Part shown: positions 21,986 through 29,526 of the stretch, one piece after another
How the letters are laid out: the number at the start of each line of letters is the position of its first letter
How positions within the stretch are numbered: the stretch's first letter is position 1
Source: a virus
DNA length: 43,598 bases
Virus record (IMG/VR): IMGVR_UViG_3300005253_000059
Span: 1 to 43,598 of that record
Strand: one strand, 5' to 3'
Translations under genes and position numbers: made by a program
The notes under the pieces: model-generated
Seen by the model: the letters and a program-made list of their open reading frames with translations, nothing else
What the model was told of the DNA's origin: nothing
Databases searched by the model: none

Positions 21986-21987
21986 TA

Positions 21988-22527
21988 TTATTTGACCCCT
22001 TTGATGATCAATTCAGCGTACAATTCTTGGTAGTTGTGTACCGTCAGTGTGGCGATACCTACATGCCAGCTTTGTCGTGGATTAGACAAGCTAACAACTC
22101 CAGCCTCATTACGTAGATAAGGCCCCAACTCATCCTTATCATGGCCAATAGTGCCATCAAAAATAGTACCCAGGGGTATGTTACTGACCCATTTAGTCGT
22201 CTGGCTTTTCTCAATCCGTTGGTCAACAATCTTCATAGCATCTTTCCTTTCAGTGATAAGGGCCTCGTTCAACTGCTGGGCTCTTTCCATGGCCTTGCAG
22301 ATCACATACCAAAACTCAGGCGCTGCTTCAGGTGATCCAAACTCAGTAGTGCTCACCGCGCCCCGCATCGTCCTAAACAGGTGATACAGCGTCTGATATC
22401 TGCTCATGCGTTTGAGCCTTGGCAACTCATCAGGATACTCAGGCACCAACTGCTCAACCAACTCATCAAGTGTGCGCTCTGCTGAAGCTCCGTACATTGG
22501 GTGTTTTTTGGTTAGGTCAACCGTCAT
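21988..22527 (-). CDS. Unknown protein upstream of the putative origin
   Basis: A 179-residue protein (MTVDLTKKHPMYGASAERT) with a helical first half (DELVEQLVPEYPDELPRLK) and a mixed C-terminus containing KWVSNIPLGTIFDGTIGHD. AAGG lies before ATG 22527, which overlaps the previous stop. Its place beside the iterons makes it a candidate origin-binding or regulatory protein, but I see no DNA-binding motif. Confidence 0.5.
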   Translation of the reverse strand: MTVDLTKKHPMYGASAERTLDELVEQLVPEYPDELPRLKRMSRYQTLYHLFRTMRGAVSTTEFGSPEAAPEFWYVICKAMERAQQLNEALITERKDAMKIVDQRIEKSQTTKWVSNIPLGTIFDGTIGHDKDELGPYLRNEAGVVSLSNPRQSWHVGIATLTVHNYQELYAELIIKGVK

Positions 22528-23021
22528 GCCTTAAAGCTCCCTGTTAGCTCATACTTGATCTGCTGTATGTCATGGGTCTCAAGCCCTGTCTCTTTCAAGA
22601 ATGCAGTCAACTCACTTTCCTTGACCACATCAATATTGTTAAACACAGTCTCTGGCTGAAACCAAACAAAGACGTAATGTCGTTGCTTACTGCGCGCCGG
22701 CAAGTAGCTGTAGAGGTACACATAGATGCAGGCACCTGCCACAAATCTCTTAAAGGTCTCTAGCTCAATCCCACTCTTGGCACGTACCGCAGTAACACGA
22801 CTGTCACAGCTTGGACAGATAACCCACCTAAGCTGCCTGCCTCTGTTGTCAAGGTCAACACCAGCTTTAGCGCAGGCATTGCGCACCGTCTGTGTATTGA
22901 CGTTGTAGTGGCTAGCCACCTGAGCAACAGGGATGCCACTACCCACTAGTTTAACCATCTGCTCATGGCGCTCTGCTCTTTCCTTCTGCGTCAGCTTAGA
23001 TGGTTTTTTCTTTTTGTTCAT
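22524..23021 (-). CDS. Helix-turn-helix protein with a cysteine pair
   Basis: A 165-residue protein. The N-terminus is lysine-rich, then a helix-turn-helix of the resolvase type (VGSGIPVAQVASHYNVNTQTVRNACAKAG, about 26-54), then CPSC (69-72) as half of a zinc site and a hydrophobic beta section. It is the best sequence candidate for a protein that binds the iterons downstream. ATG 23021 follows a GGAATTGG box. Confidence 0.6.
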   Translation of the reverse strand: MNKKKKPSKLTQKERAERHEQMVKLVGSGIPVAQVASHYNVNTQTVRNACAKAGVDLDNRGRQLRWVICPSCDSRVTAVRAKSGIELETFKRFVAGACIYVYLYSYLPARSKQRHYVFVWFQPETVFNNIDVVKESELTAFLKETGLETHDIQQIKYELTGSFKA

Positions 23022-23187
23022 GGCACCAATTCCTTATTGTTTCGACTGTAATTTCGCCCTTGCCTAATTGATTAAGGTTAATCAAAGCACGTAGACGACC
23101 ATTCGACGCCTGAAACTCCAGCCAGTAGCCATCCTCTTTGATGTATAACACTAGATTGTCAGGTTTGATTTTGATTGTCTTCGACAT
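22996..23187 (-). CDS. Small basic protein, unknown
   Basis: A 63-residue protein starting MSKTIKIKPDNLVLYIKED with a GGAG box about nine bases upstream. It has a beta-strand-rich first half and a WCHEQKEK end. It overlaps both neighbours slightly. No family recognised. Confidence 0.5.
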   Translation of the reverse strand: MSKTIKIKPDNLVLYIKEDGYWLEFQASNGRLRALINLNQLGKGEITVETIRNWCHEQKEKTI

Positions 23188-23446
23188 TCCATTTCTCCAA
23201 TTCTTGTTTCAAGTCGTCAACTGCCTGCTTAAATTCCTTGGCTTGTTGTTCTGACTTAAAAAGCTTTTTAGTTACATTCATCACGTACTGTCTCTGGGCA
23301 GGATCTAGTTGAGCGCGAAGGGCATAGCACAACATAAAACTTGATTTCTGCAGCCGCTTGCGCGATCCTTTGTTCATCTCAACGCAATACATGAGACCTA
23401 AGATAAAACCAACAAAAATCGACACAATAACAATAAGCCAGATCAT
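23159..23446 (-). CDS. Single-pass membrane protein with coiled tail
   Basis: A 95-residue protein starting MIWLIVIVSIFVGFILGLMYC, a clear N-terminal membrane anchor, followed by a helical, charged cytoplasmic part (KEFKQAVDDLKQELEKW). GAGGAAGC precedes ATG 23446. It follows ThyX with a four-base overlap. It could tether another phage protein to the membrane. Confidence 0.55.
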   Translation of the reverse strand: MIWLIVIVSIFVGFILGLMYCVEMNKGSRKRLQKSSFMLCYALRAQLDPAQRQYVMNVTKKLFKSEQQAKEFKQAVDDLKQELEKWNVEDNQNQT

Positions 23447-24273
23447 GTTGCTTCCTCGTAAGGTTGCATTTTCATCCCAGAAATTTCAAGCAAACCGTCA
23501 ACGCTTGTTTCCTGGGCACCATAGAACATCAAAGGAAACTTAGCTTTGATCAAGTCATAGACCTGATTGAAGACAAGCCGTATTTCCCATTCAGCATGTC
23601 GGCTGGTGCGCATCATAACCAGGTGTCTCAAGGCTCTGATGTTCACTGACCAGCCTATCTCATTAGCTTGGCCGTTGGGCAACATGCGACGCAGGGCGCT
23701 GGTCAATTTTTTCTTTTTGTCAAAGTCTTTTATATTCTCAATACCCAGCAAAGCAACGCAAGTATGGTACGCCCTCTTAAGGTCATCCATGATTTCATTG
23801 ATAACGTATTTAACGGGTTCAAGAATTGGATCGATCACCATTTCCATATCGTTTTCTGAATCGAGCCGAACATAGCGCCCAGAGGTTTGACTAAACGCCG
23901 TGCCGATTCGATGCCTTACCAACTCATGCGTAAAAACCCGGCTGCAATCGGTCGTCACGAAATTAAGCCAACAGTGCTCAAACACGGACCCATGCCCGGC
24001 ATTAAAGCAGGCCTCAAGGTTGCTCTTGATGTCCCTGGTTTTAGTGATGTTGGGGTTGTCACCAACGCACAAGGCTTTGTAGCAGAGCTTGGCGTAAAAG
24101 CTACAGAGTATTTCGCCATCCGACAACCCATCATTCCTAGCCTGCTTAATATAGTCATCATAAAATCGTTCGTTACCTGTATCACACAGATATTGCCACA
24201 ATCCATGATCGCTACTCTCAAAGGCTATTCCTGTGCAGCCAATCAAATACGTTTTAGGTGTTACCTCTTTCAT
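23443..24273 (-). CDS. thyX: Flavin-dependent thymidylate synthase
   Basis: A 276-residue ThyX that makes dTMP from dUMP using methylene-tetrahydrofolate and FAD. HGSVFEHCWLNFV (94-106) and RHRIGTAFSQTSGRY (120-134) are clear family signatures. The loop from RHR to the serine is one residue longer than in the classical RHRxxxxxxxS motif, as I recall from mycobacteriophage ThyX proteins. The C-terminal MRTSRHAEWEIR is also typical. It supplies thymidine for phage DNA synthesis and removes dependence on host ThyA. Confidence 0.9.
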   Translation of the reverse strand: MKEVTPKTYLIGCTGIAFESSDHGLWQYLCDTGNERFYDDYIKQARNDGLSDGEILCSFYAKLCYKALCVGDNPNITKTRDIKSNLEACFNAGHGSVFEHCWLNFVTTDCSRVFTHELVRHRIGTAFSQTSGRYVRLDSENDMEMVIDPILEPVKYVINEIMDDLKRAYHTCVALLGIENIKDFDKKKKLTSALRRMLPNGQANEIGWSVNIRALRHLVMMRTSRHAEWEIRLVFNQVYDLIKAKFPLMFYGAQETSVDGLLEISGMKMQPYEEAT

Positions 24274-24604
24274 CGTTATCCGTTTCCTTTCTATGTTGAC
24301 GGAGTGCGTACAGCAGGAATGCGTAGTTGCTTAGGTCAATCAACGAATCTTCAGCCGATTCATCAGACACTTTCAACTCCCCATCATTGAAGTGAGTAAC
24401 AAGGCGCTTGATCTTGTCAACCATCCTTATGAGGATACCAATCTCAGCCTCACAAAGCCCTAGCTGCTCGCAAGACATGAGATTACCAAACACGTTTTGC
24501 CCAGAAGCCTTAGCCCCGGAATAGTCGTGGTTTTTGGCATCAATCAGGGCAGCACCCTTGCCACAAAACGTAGCGTGCAGGGCCAATAAGTCAGCGCGGT
24601 CCAT
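24254..24604 (-). CDS. Nucleotide modification-associated (DUF1599-like) protein
   Basis: A 116-residue helical protein starting MDRADLLALHATFCG (ATG 24604; AAAGGTG upstream). The pattern KNHDYSGAKA, FGNLMSCEQLG, LIRMVDKIKRL and DESAEDSLIDLSNYAFLL matches the DUF1599 layout, which is all-alpha and is linked in viruses to nucleotide or DNA modification genes. It overlaps ThyX and is consistent with a nucleotide metabolism pair. Confidence 0.6.
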   Translation of the reverse strand: MDRADLLALHATFCGKGAALIDAKNHDYSGAKASGQNVFGNLMSCEQLGLCEAEIGILIRMVDKIKRLVTHFNDGELKVSDESAEDSLIDLSNYAFLLYALRQHRKETDNDERGNT

Positions 24605-24607
24605 CAC

Positions 24608-25009
24608 TCACCTTTCCTTTCGTTTGATTTTCATCTTGGGTTTTGTTTCTAGTAAGCCAAAGCAAGCAGCATCCCTACCCATATGATCGCGTAGGCTAGT
24701 ATCAGCGCCGGCGCGCAGTAGTAGCTGTGCAGACGCATCATCACCAGCAGCACAGGCATTGATCAGAGGTGTATAGCCTTGGTTGTTTTGCCAGTTGACA
24801 TCAGCACCAGCCTTGATCAAAGCCTTAACTAATACGTGATTCTTTTTCCACACCGCGTAATGCAAAAACGTAGCCTGACTGCTTGACCGATGGCCTAGGA
24901 TAATGCTTGGGTGATCGCGCAGCAGTTGGTCAAACGCAAACCAATCACCACTGACAAAGGCTTGCTCAGCAGTGTCGATGATCTTTACTTGTTTGCGATT
25001 GATTCTCAT
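24608..25009 (-). CDS. Ankyrin repeat protein
   Basis: A 133-residue protein with at least three ankyrin-type repeats: SSQATFLHYAVWKKNHVLVK, a copy with GADVNWQNNQGYTPLINACAAG, and GADTSLRDHMGRDAA. Ankyrins bind other proteins and rarely have catalytic roles. The ends are basic (MRINRKQVK and KMKIKRKER). ATG 25009 overlaps the upstream stop. In phages ankyrin proteins may target host proteins, but the partner cannot be guessed here. Confidence 0.8.
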   Translation of the reverse strand: MRINRKQVKIIDTAEQAFVSGDWFAFDQLLRDHPSIILGHRSSSQATFLHYAVWKKNHVLVKALIKAGADVNWQNNQGYTPLINACAAGDDASAQLLLRAGADTSLRDHMGRDAACFGLLETKPKMKIKRKER

Positions 25010-25575
25010 AGCTCTGCTGCTCGCCAGTTAGCTTCATTGTCACCTAGACGCTTATTCATTTGCTCAATTGACTCGATATTCAAATGCATATCATTTACAA
25101 TCCTCAGATAACAGTGCTGCCACCAGTCTGAAACATTTTTATCTGGGTGACAGGCACCTAAGATTTGTGCAGCATGCATGATATGTGTCTGAAAATGATG
25201 AGGCATATCGTCAACCGCATCAAGGTATAGACCAAGAGCTACGTCTAACAGTGGGGTTTTTTCGCAACACAGTGGACTGCTTAACGCCGTATGGTGTGGC
25301 CACATTCTATGCGTGTTAGTGACAACACCACCTACCTCAATAATTTTTGCGTTTGTACATGGCCCTGTAAATGACCCACCACCCGGCGCATAAGGATTAC
25401 AGCATTCATCTTTTTCAAATGCTCGAATTAAAAAGCATCGGCGTACATACTTACCAATGACTTTGGCTGCGTGGTTCTTTGGTAGTCCATCCGGTCCACG
25501 ACATGCAGTAATCAAAACCGACTGCTGCATAAATGGAAGCTCACACACCCAATCCTGTAGTACCGATCTGTTCAT
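25006..25575 (-). CDS. Conserved-looking phage protein, unknown
   Basis: A 189-residue protein starting MNRSVLQDWVCELPFMQQS. It contains the pattern MQQSVLITACRGPDGLPKNH and a middle DDMPHHFQTHIMHAAQILGA with HPDKNVSDWW, which I associate with common phage proteins of unknown function. Three or more cysteines lie in the centre. ATG 25575 lies just beyond the primase stop; GTG 25584 is an alternative. Confidence 0.6.
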   Translation of the reverse strand: MNRSVLQDWVCELPFMQQSVLITACRGPDGLPKNHAAKVIGKYVRRCFLIRAFEKDECCNPYAPGGGSFTGPCTNAKIIEVGGVVTNTHRMWPHHTALSSPLCCEKTPLLDVALGLYLDAVDDMPHHFQTHIMHAAQILGACHPDKNVSDWWQHCYLRIVNDMHLNIESIEQMNKRLGDNEANWRAAEL

Positions 25576-25576
25576 A

Positions 25577-27700
25577 TCATCCACTTCCTTTCTTTTTAAT
25601 CCTCATACGTTTCTTAAGCACACCCTTGGCTTTGCCGGCGCTAACCTCAGCTTCCACACGGCGATGATCAAGACTGATCTGGGCCTTTTCCCAAAGGTCG
25701 GCTACATGCCTGGTAATCGCATAGGTAAATCGGGTGCCACGACCGAGGCTGGTTTTGGCTTCCTTGCGGGTGACCACCTTGAGCATTAACAGGTTTTCTA
25801 GGTGGCGCTCTAGGTTGCTCCTGGGAATACCTGTAGCCTCTGTGAGCTTGGCGCGATCGGAAACCCCCCCATCCATCATCAGGGCCTGTACCACGTCCAG
25901 GTGCCAGCCTATGGCCGTGTCTAAGGCCACACGCTCGACAATGGCGTAAACCTCATCATCCAAAGCAGGCTTGCTTAGAACCGACACCAGGCCCAGGGAC
26001 AGCCTCACAAGCTGCTGAGCCAGTCTGCTGCCTGATTCTTGCTGGGGCCTGTACTTGATCGTGTCCCTGTGATACTGCTCACGATCAACCTGGGCGCGTA
26101 ACAGGCCAATCAGATCACCCAGCCTGGCAATCCTGGCTTGGTACTTCTGGGGCAGAAGGGCCTTCATCACTCGATTATTGATGGCAGGTTCATTCCCACA
26201 AAAGATGGGCTTGCGTTTTAAGAATCTGGCCACACCCTCTTGCAAATCTGATTCACGCTCTGGCTCAAGGCCTATGGTGTATATGGCCTGCATACTCTGA
26301 TCGAAGCTGCTAAACAACGTCTTTTTCATAATCTGAAATTTTAAGAAACGCTCACCAATTGTGGCCTGGCTATGGCCGTGTATCTCAGATGTCACACCGG
26401 CCAACATGGTGAAGTGAGACTTGTAGCGGCGTTCAACACCATTACCAAATACGCGCTCAACCGTGCCATCGTAAGCGCCGCGCAACGTTGACCAAACTTC
26501 CTCACGTGCGTCACTACTCATGCGTAAGACTTCTGTGTAATCTTTCAGCACAAACGTCTTGGCGTCTAGTTTAGGCAAGATCGAAGGATCACCGCCCTCA
26601 CCGCGCCAGCCATTGACTAGTGATTGCCTGCGTATGGTTGATTCAAAGTGAGTAGCCTGGTGAGCGCGCATGGTGTCGAGCAGTGTTGTCTTTCCACCAG
26701 ATGCAGGCCCAACTAAGAAAAGCCAAACAGGGTTTTTAGGGATGCAAGTTGATTGTGCTGTGGCCAGCATGATCTTGATGGCCATGCGCAGATCATCATT
26801 AAGCAACAACCACTTCTCATACTTGGCCATCAATTGATCAAAGGTGATTGGCTTGGCCTTCGACTTAGCAATCTTGATCGTCAGCTTTTTAGTTTGTGCC
26901 TTGCGATGTTCAGCCCTGGTCAGCGCTTTAAGATCGCGCCAAGCTTCCTTGGTGGTTTTGGTTTCACCAACAAAATCACGCAGATCATAACCATCAGGTG
27001 ACGTGTAAGGCCAGCAAACATACTTGATACTCTTGGCCGTGCCATCTAGTAGCCTGGCTGTGCGCTCAGCACCATCATCACCCGGCTTATCATTGTCATA
27101 GATCAAAACAACATCACGGCCAACCAACCACTCGACCCATTCTTTTTTGAAGGTGCCAGCACCTGGTGTACCAACAGCAAGGCCTTTCTTACTTGCCTTG
27201 TGTAGCAGCATGTCCATCGACATTGCATCCCATTCACCTTCACAAACGTAGACAGGCCCCTTAACTTTGTTTAGTCGCTCAGCGCCACACAGGCACGTCT
27301 TAACACCTGTGGTACTGATCGTGTTTCCTCCAGAGAATATGCGCACATCCTGTATCTTGCCTTTGATGTTACGTACAGGTATTAGCCACTCTCCTGCATC
27401 ATCACGAACAAGATGCCAGCGCCTTAACGTAGCTACATCAATGCCACGTAGCTTGCTGAGCTTCTTAAGCTCTTTGCCGGTCGTGTGCTCATCACAATAC
27501 TCGATAAGCTGATCCAAGAAAGAAAGGAAGTTGCCACTAGCACCACAGCGCTTGCAAGACCACTGCCCTGTGTTTTTGTTGGCGTAGAAATGCCCCTGCT
27601 TACCGCAGAAGATGCAGTTGCCTACATACTCATCACCACTGCGATCATGGAAAGCAGTGCCATGCTGGCTGTAGGCGCGTAATGTTTTAGGTACTTCCAT
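25577..27700 (-). CDS. TOPRIM primase fused to an AAA+ ATPase/helicase
   Basis: A 707-residue protein. A zinc ribbon (Cys29, 32, 49, 52) is followed by a TOPRIM domain with CEGEWDA (153-159) and YDNDKPGDDG (201-210), the DnaG-type primase core. The C-terminal half has Walker A GPASGGKTT (331-339) and a later helix-turn-helix region near the end (SDRAKLTEATGIPRSNLERH). This resembles SF3/AAA+-type primase-helicase proteins rather than the DnaB-type partner of T7 gp4. It should prime and unwind at the fork. ATG 27700 is preferred over an upstream TTG. Confidence 0.8.
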   Translation of the reverse strand: MEVPKTLRAYSQHGTAFHDRSGDEYVGNCIFCGKQGHFYANKNTGQWSCKRCGASGNFLSFLDQLIEYCDEHTTGKELKKLSKLRGIDVATLRRWHLVRDDAGEWLIPVRNIKGKIQDVRIFSGGNTISTTGVKTCLCGAERLNKVKGPVYVCEGEWDAMSMDMLLHKASKKGLAVGTPGAGTFKKEWVEWLVGRDVVLIYDNDKPGDDGAERTARLLDGTAKSIKYVCWPYTSPDGYDLRDFVGETKTTKEAWRDLKALTRAEHRKAQTKKLTIKIAKSKAKPITFDQLMAKYEKWLLLNDDLRMAIKIMLATAQSTCIPKNPVWLFLVGPASGGKTTLLDTMRAHQATHFESTIRRQSLVNGWRGEGGDPSILPKLDAKTFVLKDYTEVLRMSSDAREEVWSTLRGAYDGTVERVFGNGVERRYKSHFTMLAGVTSEIHGHSQATIGERFLKFQIMKKTLFSSFDQSMQAIYTIGLEPERESDLQEGVARFLKRKPIFCGNEPAINNRVMKALLPQKYQARIARLGDLIGLLRAQVDREQYHRDTIKYRPQQESGSRLAQQLVRLSLGLVSVLSKPALDDEVYAIVERVALDTAIGWHLDVVQALMMDGGVSDRAKLTEATGIPRSNLERHLENLLMLKVVTRKEAKTSLGRGTRFTYAITRHVADLWEKAQISLDHRRVEAEVSAGKAKGVLKKRMRIKKKGSG

Positions 27701-28424
27701 GTATCCGATCTTTTGCAATTTCAAAATACGTTTTGTCTAATTCAATTCCAATAAATCGCCTGCCTAAGTTTTTACATGCAACACCAGTGGTGCCTGATCC
27801 CATCGCAAAATCTAAAACAGTATCACCTGGGTTGGTGTATGTCTTAATCAGGTATTCCATCAGAGCCACTGGCTTTTGGGTTGGGTGTACTCGATGGGTC
27901 TGTGGCTCTTGCTTGATGGTCTGGATACTTCTAGGGTATCTTTGAGTTGAGTCATAATTGGTGGTTTTGGTGTTATCGTTGTATACATCAGAATTATTTT
28001 TCTTATTTTTTAGTGCCCTTACTCTTCCATGCCCTTTTGTCATTTGAGGGATATAGACACATTGCTTTTCATAAAAAACCACAATATCCTCATGCGCTCT
28101 CATTGGCATTTTCTTTGCATTAAAATGGCCCCTGGCTGCTGGCTTGTCCCATACCCAACAATACTTAAACATTTTTACATTACTTAAAGTCAGTACACTT
28201 GTGAATGGCTGACTTGCGGTCATCACAATAGCAGCATTTGGTTTAACCACCTGTCTCAACTGTTCCCACATTAAGTCAAGTGGAATAATTGAATCCCACT
28301 TACAGGCAGTAGTACCATAGGGTGGGTCAGCACAAACCATATCAATACTGCCTGCAGGTATATTGGGCATGAGCTTTAAGCAATCACCCCGCACCAATTT
28401 GATTTTACTTCGTTTAATCTTCAT
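27687..28424 (-). CDS. DNA methyltransferase (adenine-N6 or cytosine-N4)
   Basis: A 245-residue amino-methyltransferase. It has DPPYGTTACKWD (motif IV, catalytic) early and DFAMGSGTTG (motif I, S-adenosylmethionine binding) late, the beta-group order. The neighbouring HPTQKP motif supports this family. It probably methylates a short specific site in phage DNA, which can protect against host restriction. ATG 28424 overlaps the stop of the next methyltransferase gene upstream. Confidence 0.8.
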   Translation of the reverse strand: MKIKRSKIKLVRGDCLKLMPNIPAGSIDMVCADPPYGTTACKWDSIIPLDLMWEQLRQVVKPNAAIVMTASQPFTSVLTLSNVKMFKYCWVWDKPAARGHFNAKKMPMRAHEDIVVFYEKQCVYIPQMTKGHGRVRALKNKKNNSDVYNDNTKTTNYDSTQRYPRSIQTIKQEPQTHRVHPTQKPVALMEYLIKTYTNPGDTVLDFAMGSGTTGVACKNLGRRFIGIELDKTYFEIAKDRIHGST

Positions 28425-29254
28425 TAGTAGTTTCGCCAGATACATTCAGTCTTTACGTCTTTGGTTTTCTTACTGCTTGCCTTGTTATCAATCTTGATCT
28501 TGGTGAGATTCCAGCCGTGCTGTCTTTGATATTTCTTGTACAGCGCGCTTGGGTATCCACTAAGCAGAAACTTGCCTTTGATCGTGGCCAGCAACTTCAA
28601 AAGCTTTATATGATCCTTCTTGGTCATTTCATGTCGATAGACTTTCTTAGCTGCTCTAGTTTCTGGTAGGTATGTCGGGTCAAGATAAAACAGTGTCTGC
28701 TTGCCATCCTGTTGCTTGATGACTTTAAGCGCATCATCATTGAGAATCACCACACGCTTTAGCCTTGCATGTACTTCAGGCAATCCTTCAATAGCACTGA
28801 GCCAAGCCGACACTTGCTCACTCATCCCGCGTCTTAAGCGATTACGGGACAGCGTTGCGAAGTCTTTGCCTAGGCCTTGACGCGACTGCCTTACATTGAT
28901 AAATAAGTTAAGGGCTGCATGCCAATCACCTTCAGGATCAGTAATAAGAGCGGGATATACGCAACAGCTTGCTTGCTGCCAAAATTCCTGACCAAAAGGC
29001 GTAGCTTGAGCACCACGTTCAAACTTGGAAAACTGTCTAGGGCTCTGCAATACCCGCCAGAAGTTGGTAAGTGGTAGATCAGTATCGTTAACAACTTCGC
29101 TGATGCCTTTGTGGTGCCAATTCCAAAACTCACCAAGCCCACCACCATGAGTGATAACCCTGTGCTTGTAGTCAGTCTTAGCAGCAAGCCTGTGGATGTG
29201 CTTGGCTAGGTAATACTTGCCGCCGTGTGTTTTTAGTGGCTGTCTGATTTTCAT
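28424..29254 (-). CDS. Dam-like DNA adenine methyltransferase (D12 family)
   Basis: A 276-residue protein of the Dam/D12 alpha group: HGGKYYLAKHIHRLAA at the start, GGGLGEFWNWHHKG as the S-adenosylmethionine loop, and LDPTYLPETRAAKKVYR as motif IV. The catalytic motif reads DPTY instead of the usual DPPY. Later GKFLLSGYPSALYKKYQ and TECIWRNY are typical. The target is likely adenine-N6. It lies next to a second methyltransferase, so the phage may modify two sequences. Confidence 0.75.
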   Translation of the reverse strand: MKIRQPLKTHGGKYYLAKHIHRLAAKTDYKHRVITHGGGLGEFWNWHHKGISEVVNDTDLPLTNFWRVLQSPRQFSKFERGAQATPFGQEFWQQASCCVYPALITDPEGDWHAALNLFINVRQSRQGLGKDFATLSRNRLRRGMSEQVSAWLSAIEGLPEVHARLKRVVILNDDALKVIKQQDGKQTLFYLDPTYLPETRAAKKVYRHEMTKKDHIKLLKLLATIKGKFLLSGYPSALYKKYQRQHGWNLTKIKIDNKASSKKTKDVKTECIWRNY

Positions 29255-29526
29255 GCCTTACCTGTAATTTTAGAGGTATAGACATGCCACACATAAGGCA
29301 TGCACATAGCCGTGCCTAGGTATATACCAAGTGTGGGTACTTGATTACCTGTGCCTACTATTGCAAAAGCCACTTCCTCTTTTGGTGCATTAGGATCGAC
29401 TTCGTACCAAAGAGTGGGCGTACCACCTTGATCAGCAGCTACATGCAACAGCTTTGCGCCTCTCGGTACGGTTCTTACGCACACAGTATCATGCAGATTC
29501 AATGGATATTTATATATAACTTTCAT
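29251..29526 (-). CDS. Small conserved-looking phage protein (DUF7352-like)
   Basis: A 91-residue protein (MKVIYKYPLNLHDTVCV). The layout (VPRGAKLLHVAADQGG, LWYEVDPNAP, FAIVGTGNQ, and a VWHVYTSK end) resembles a small phage family I would place near DUF7352. AAAGGAATTGAG precedes ATG 29526. It is encoded between the polymerase and the Dam-like gene. Function unknown. Confidence 0.55.
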   Translation of the reverse strand: MKVIYKYPLNLHDTVCVRTVPRGAKLLHVAADQGGTPTLWYEVDPNAPKEEVAFAIVGTGNQVPTLGIYLGTAMCMPYVWHVYTSKITGKA

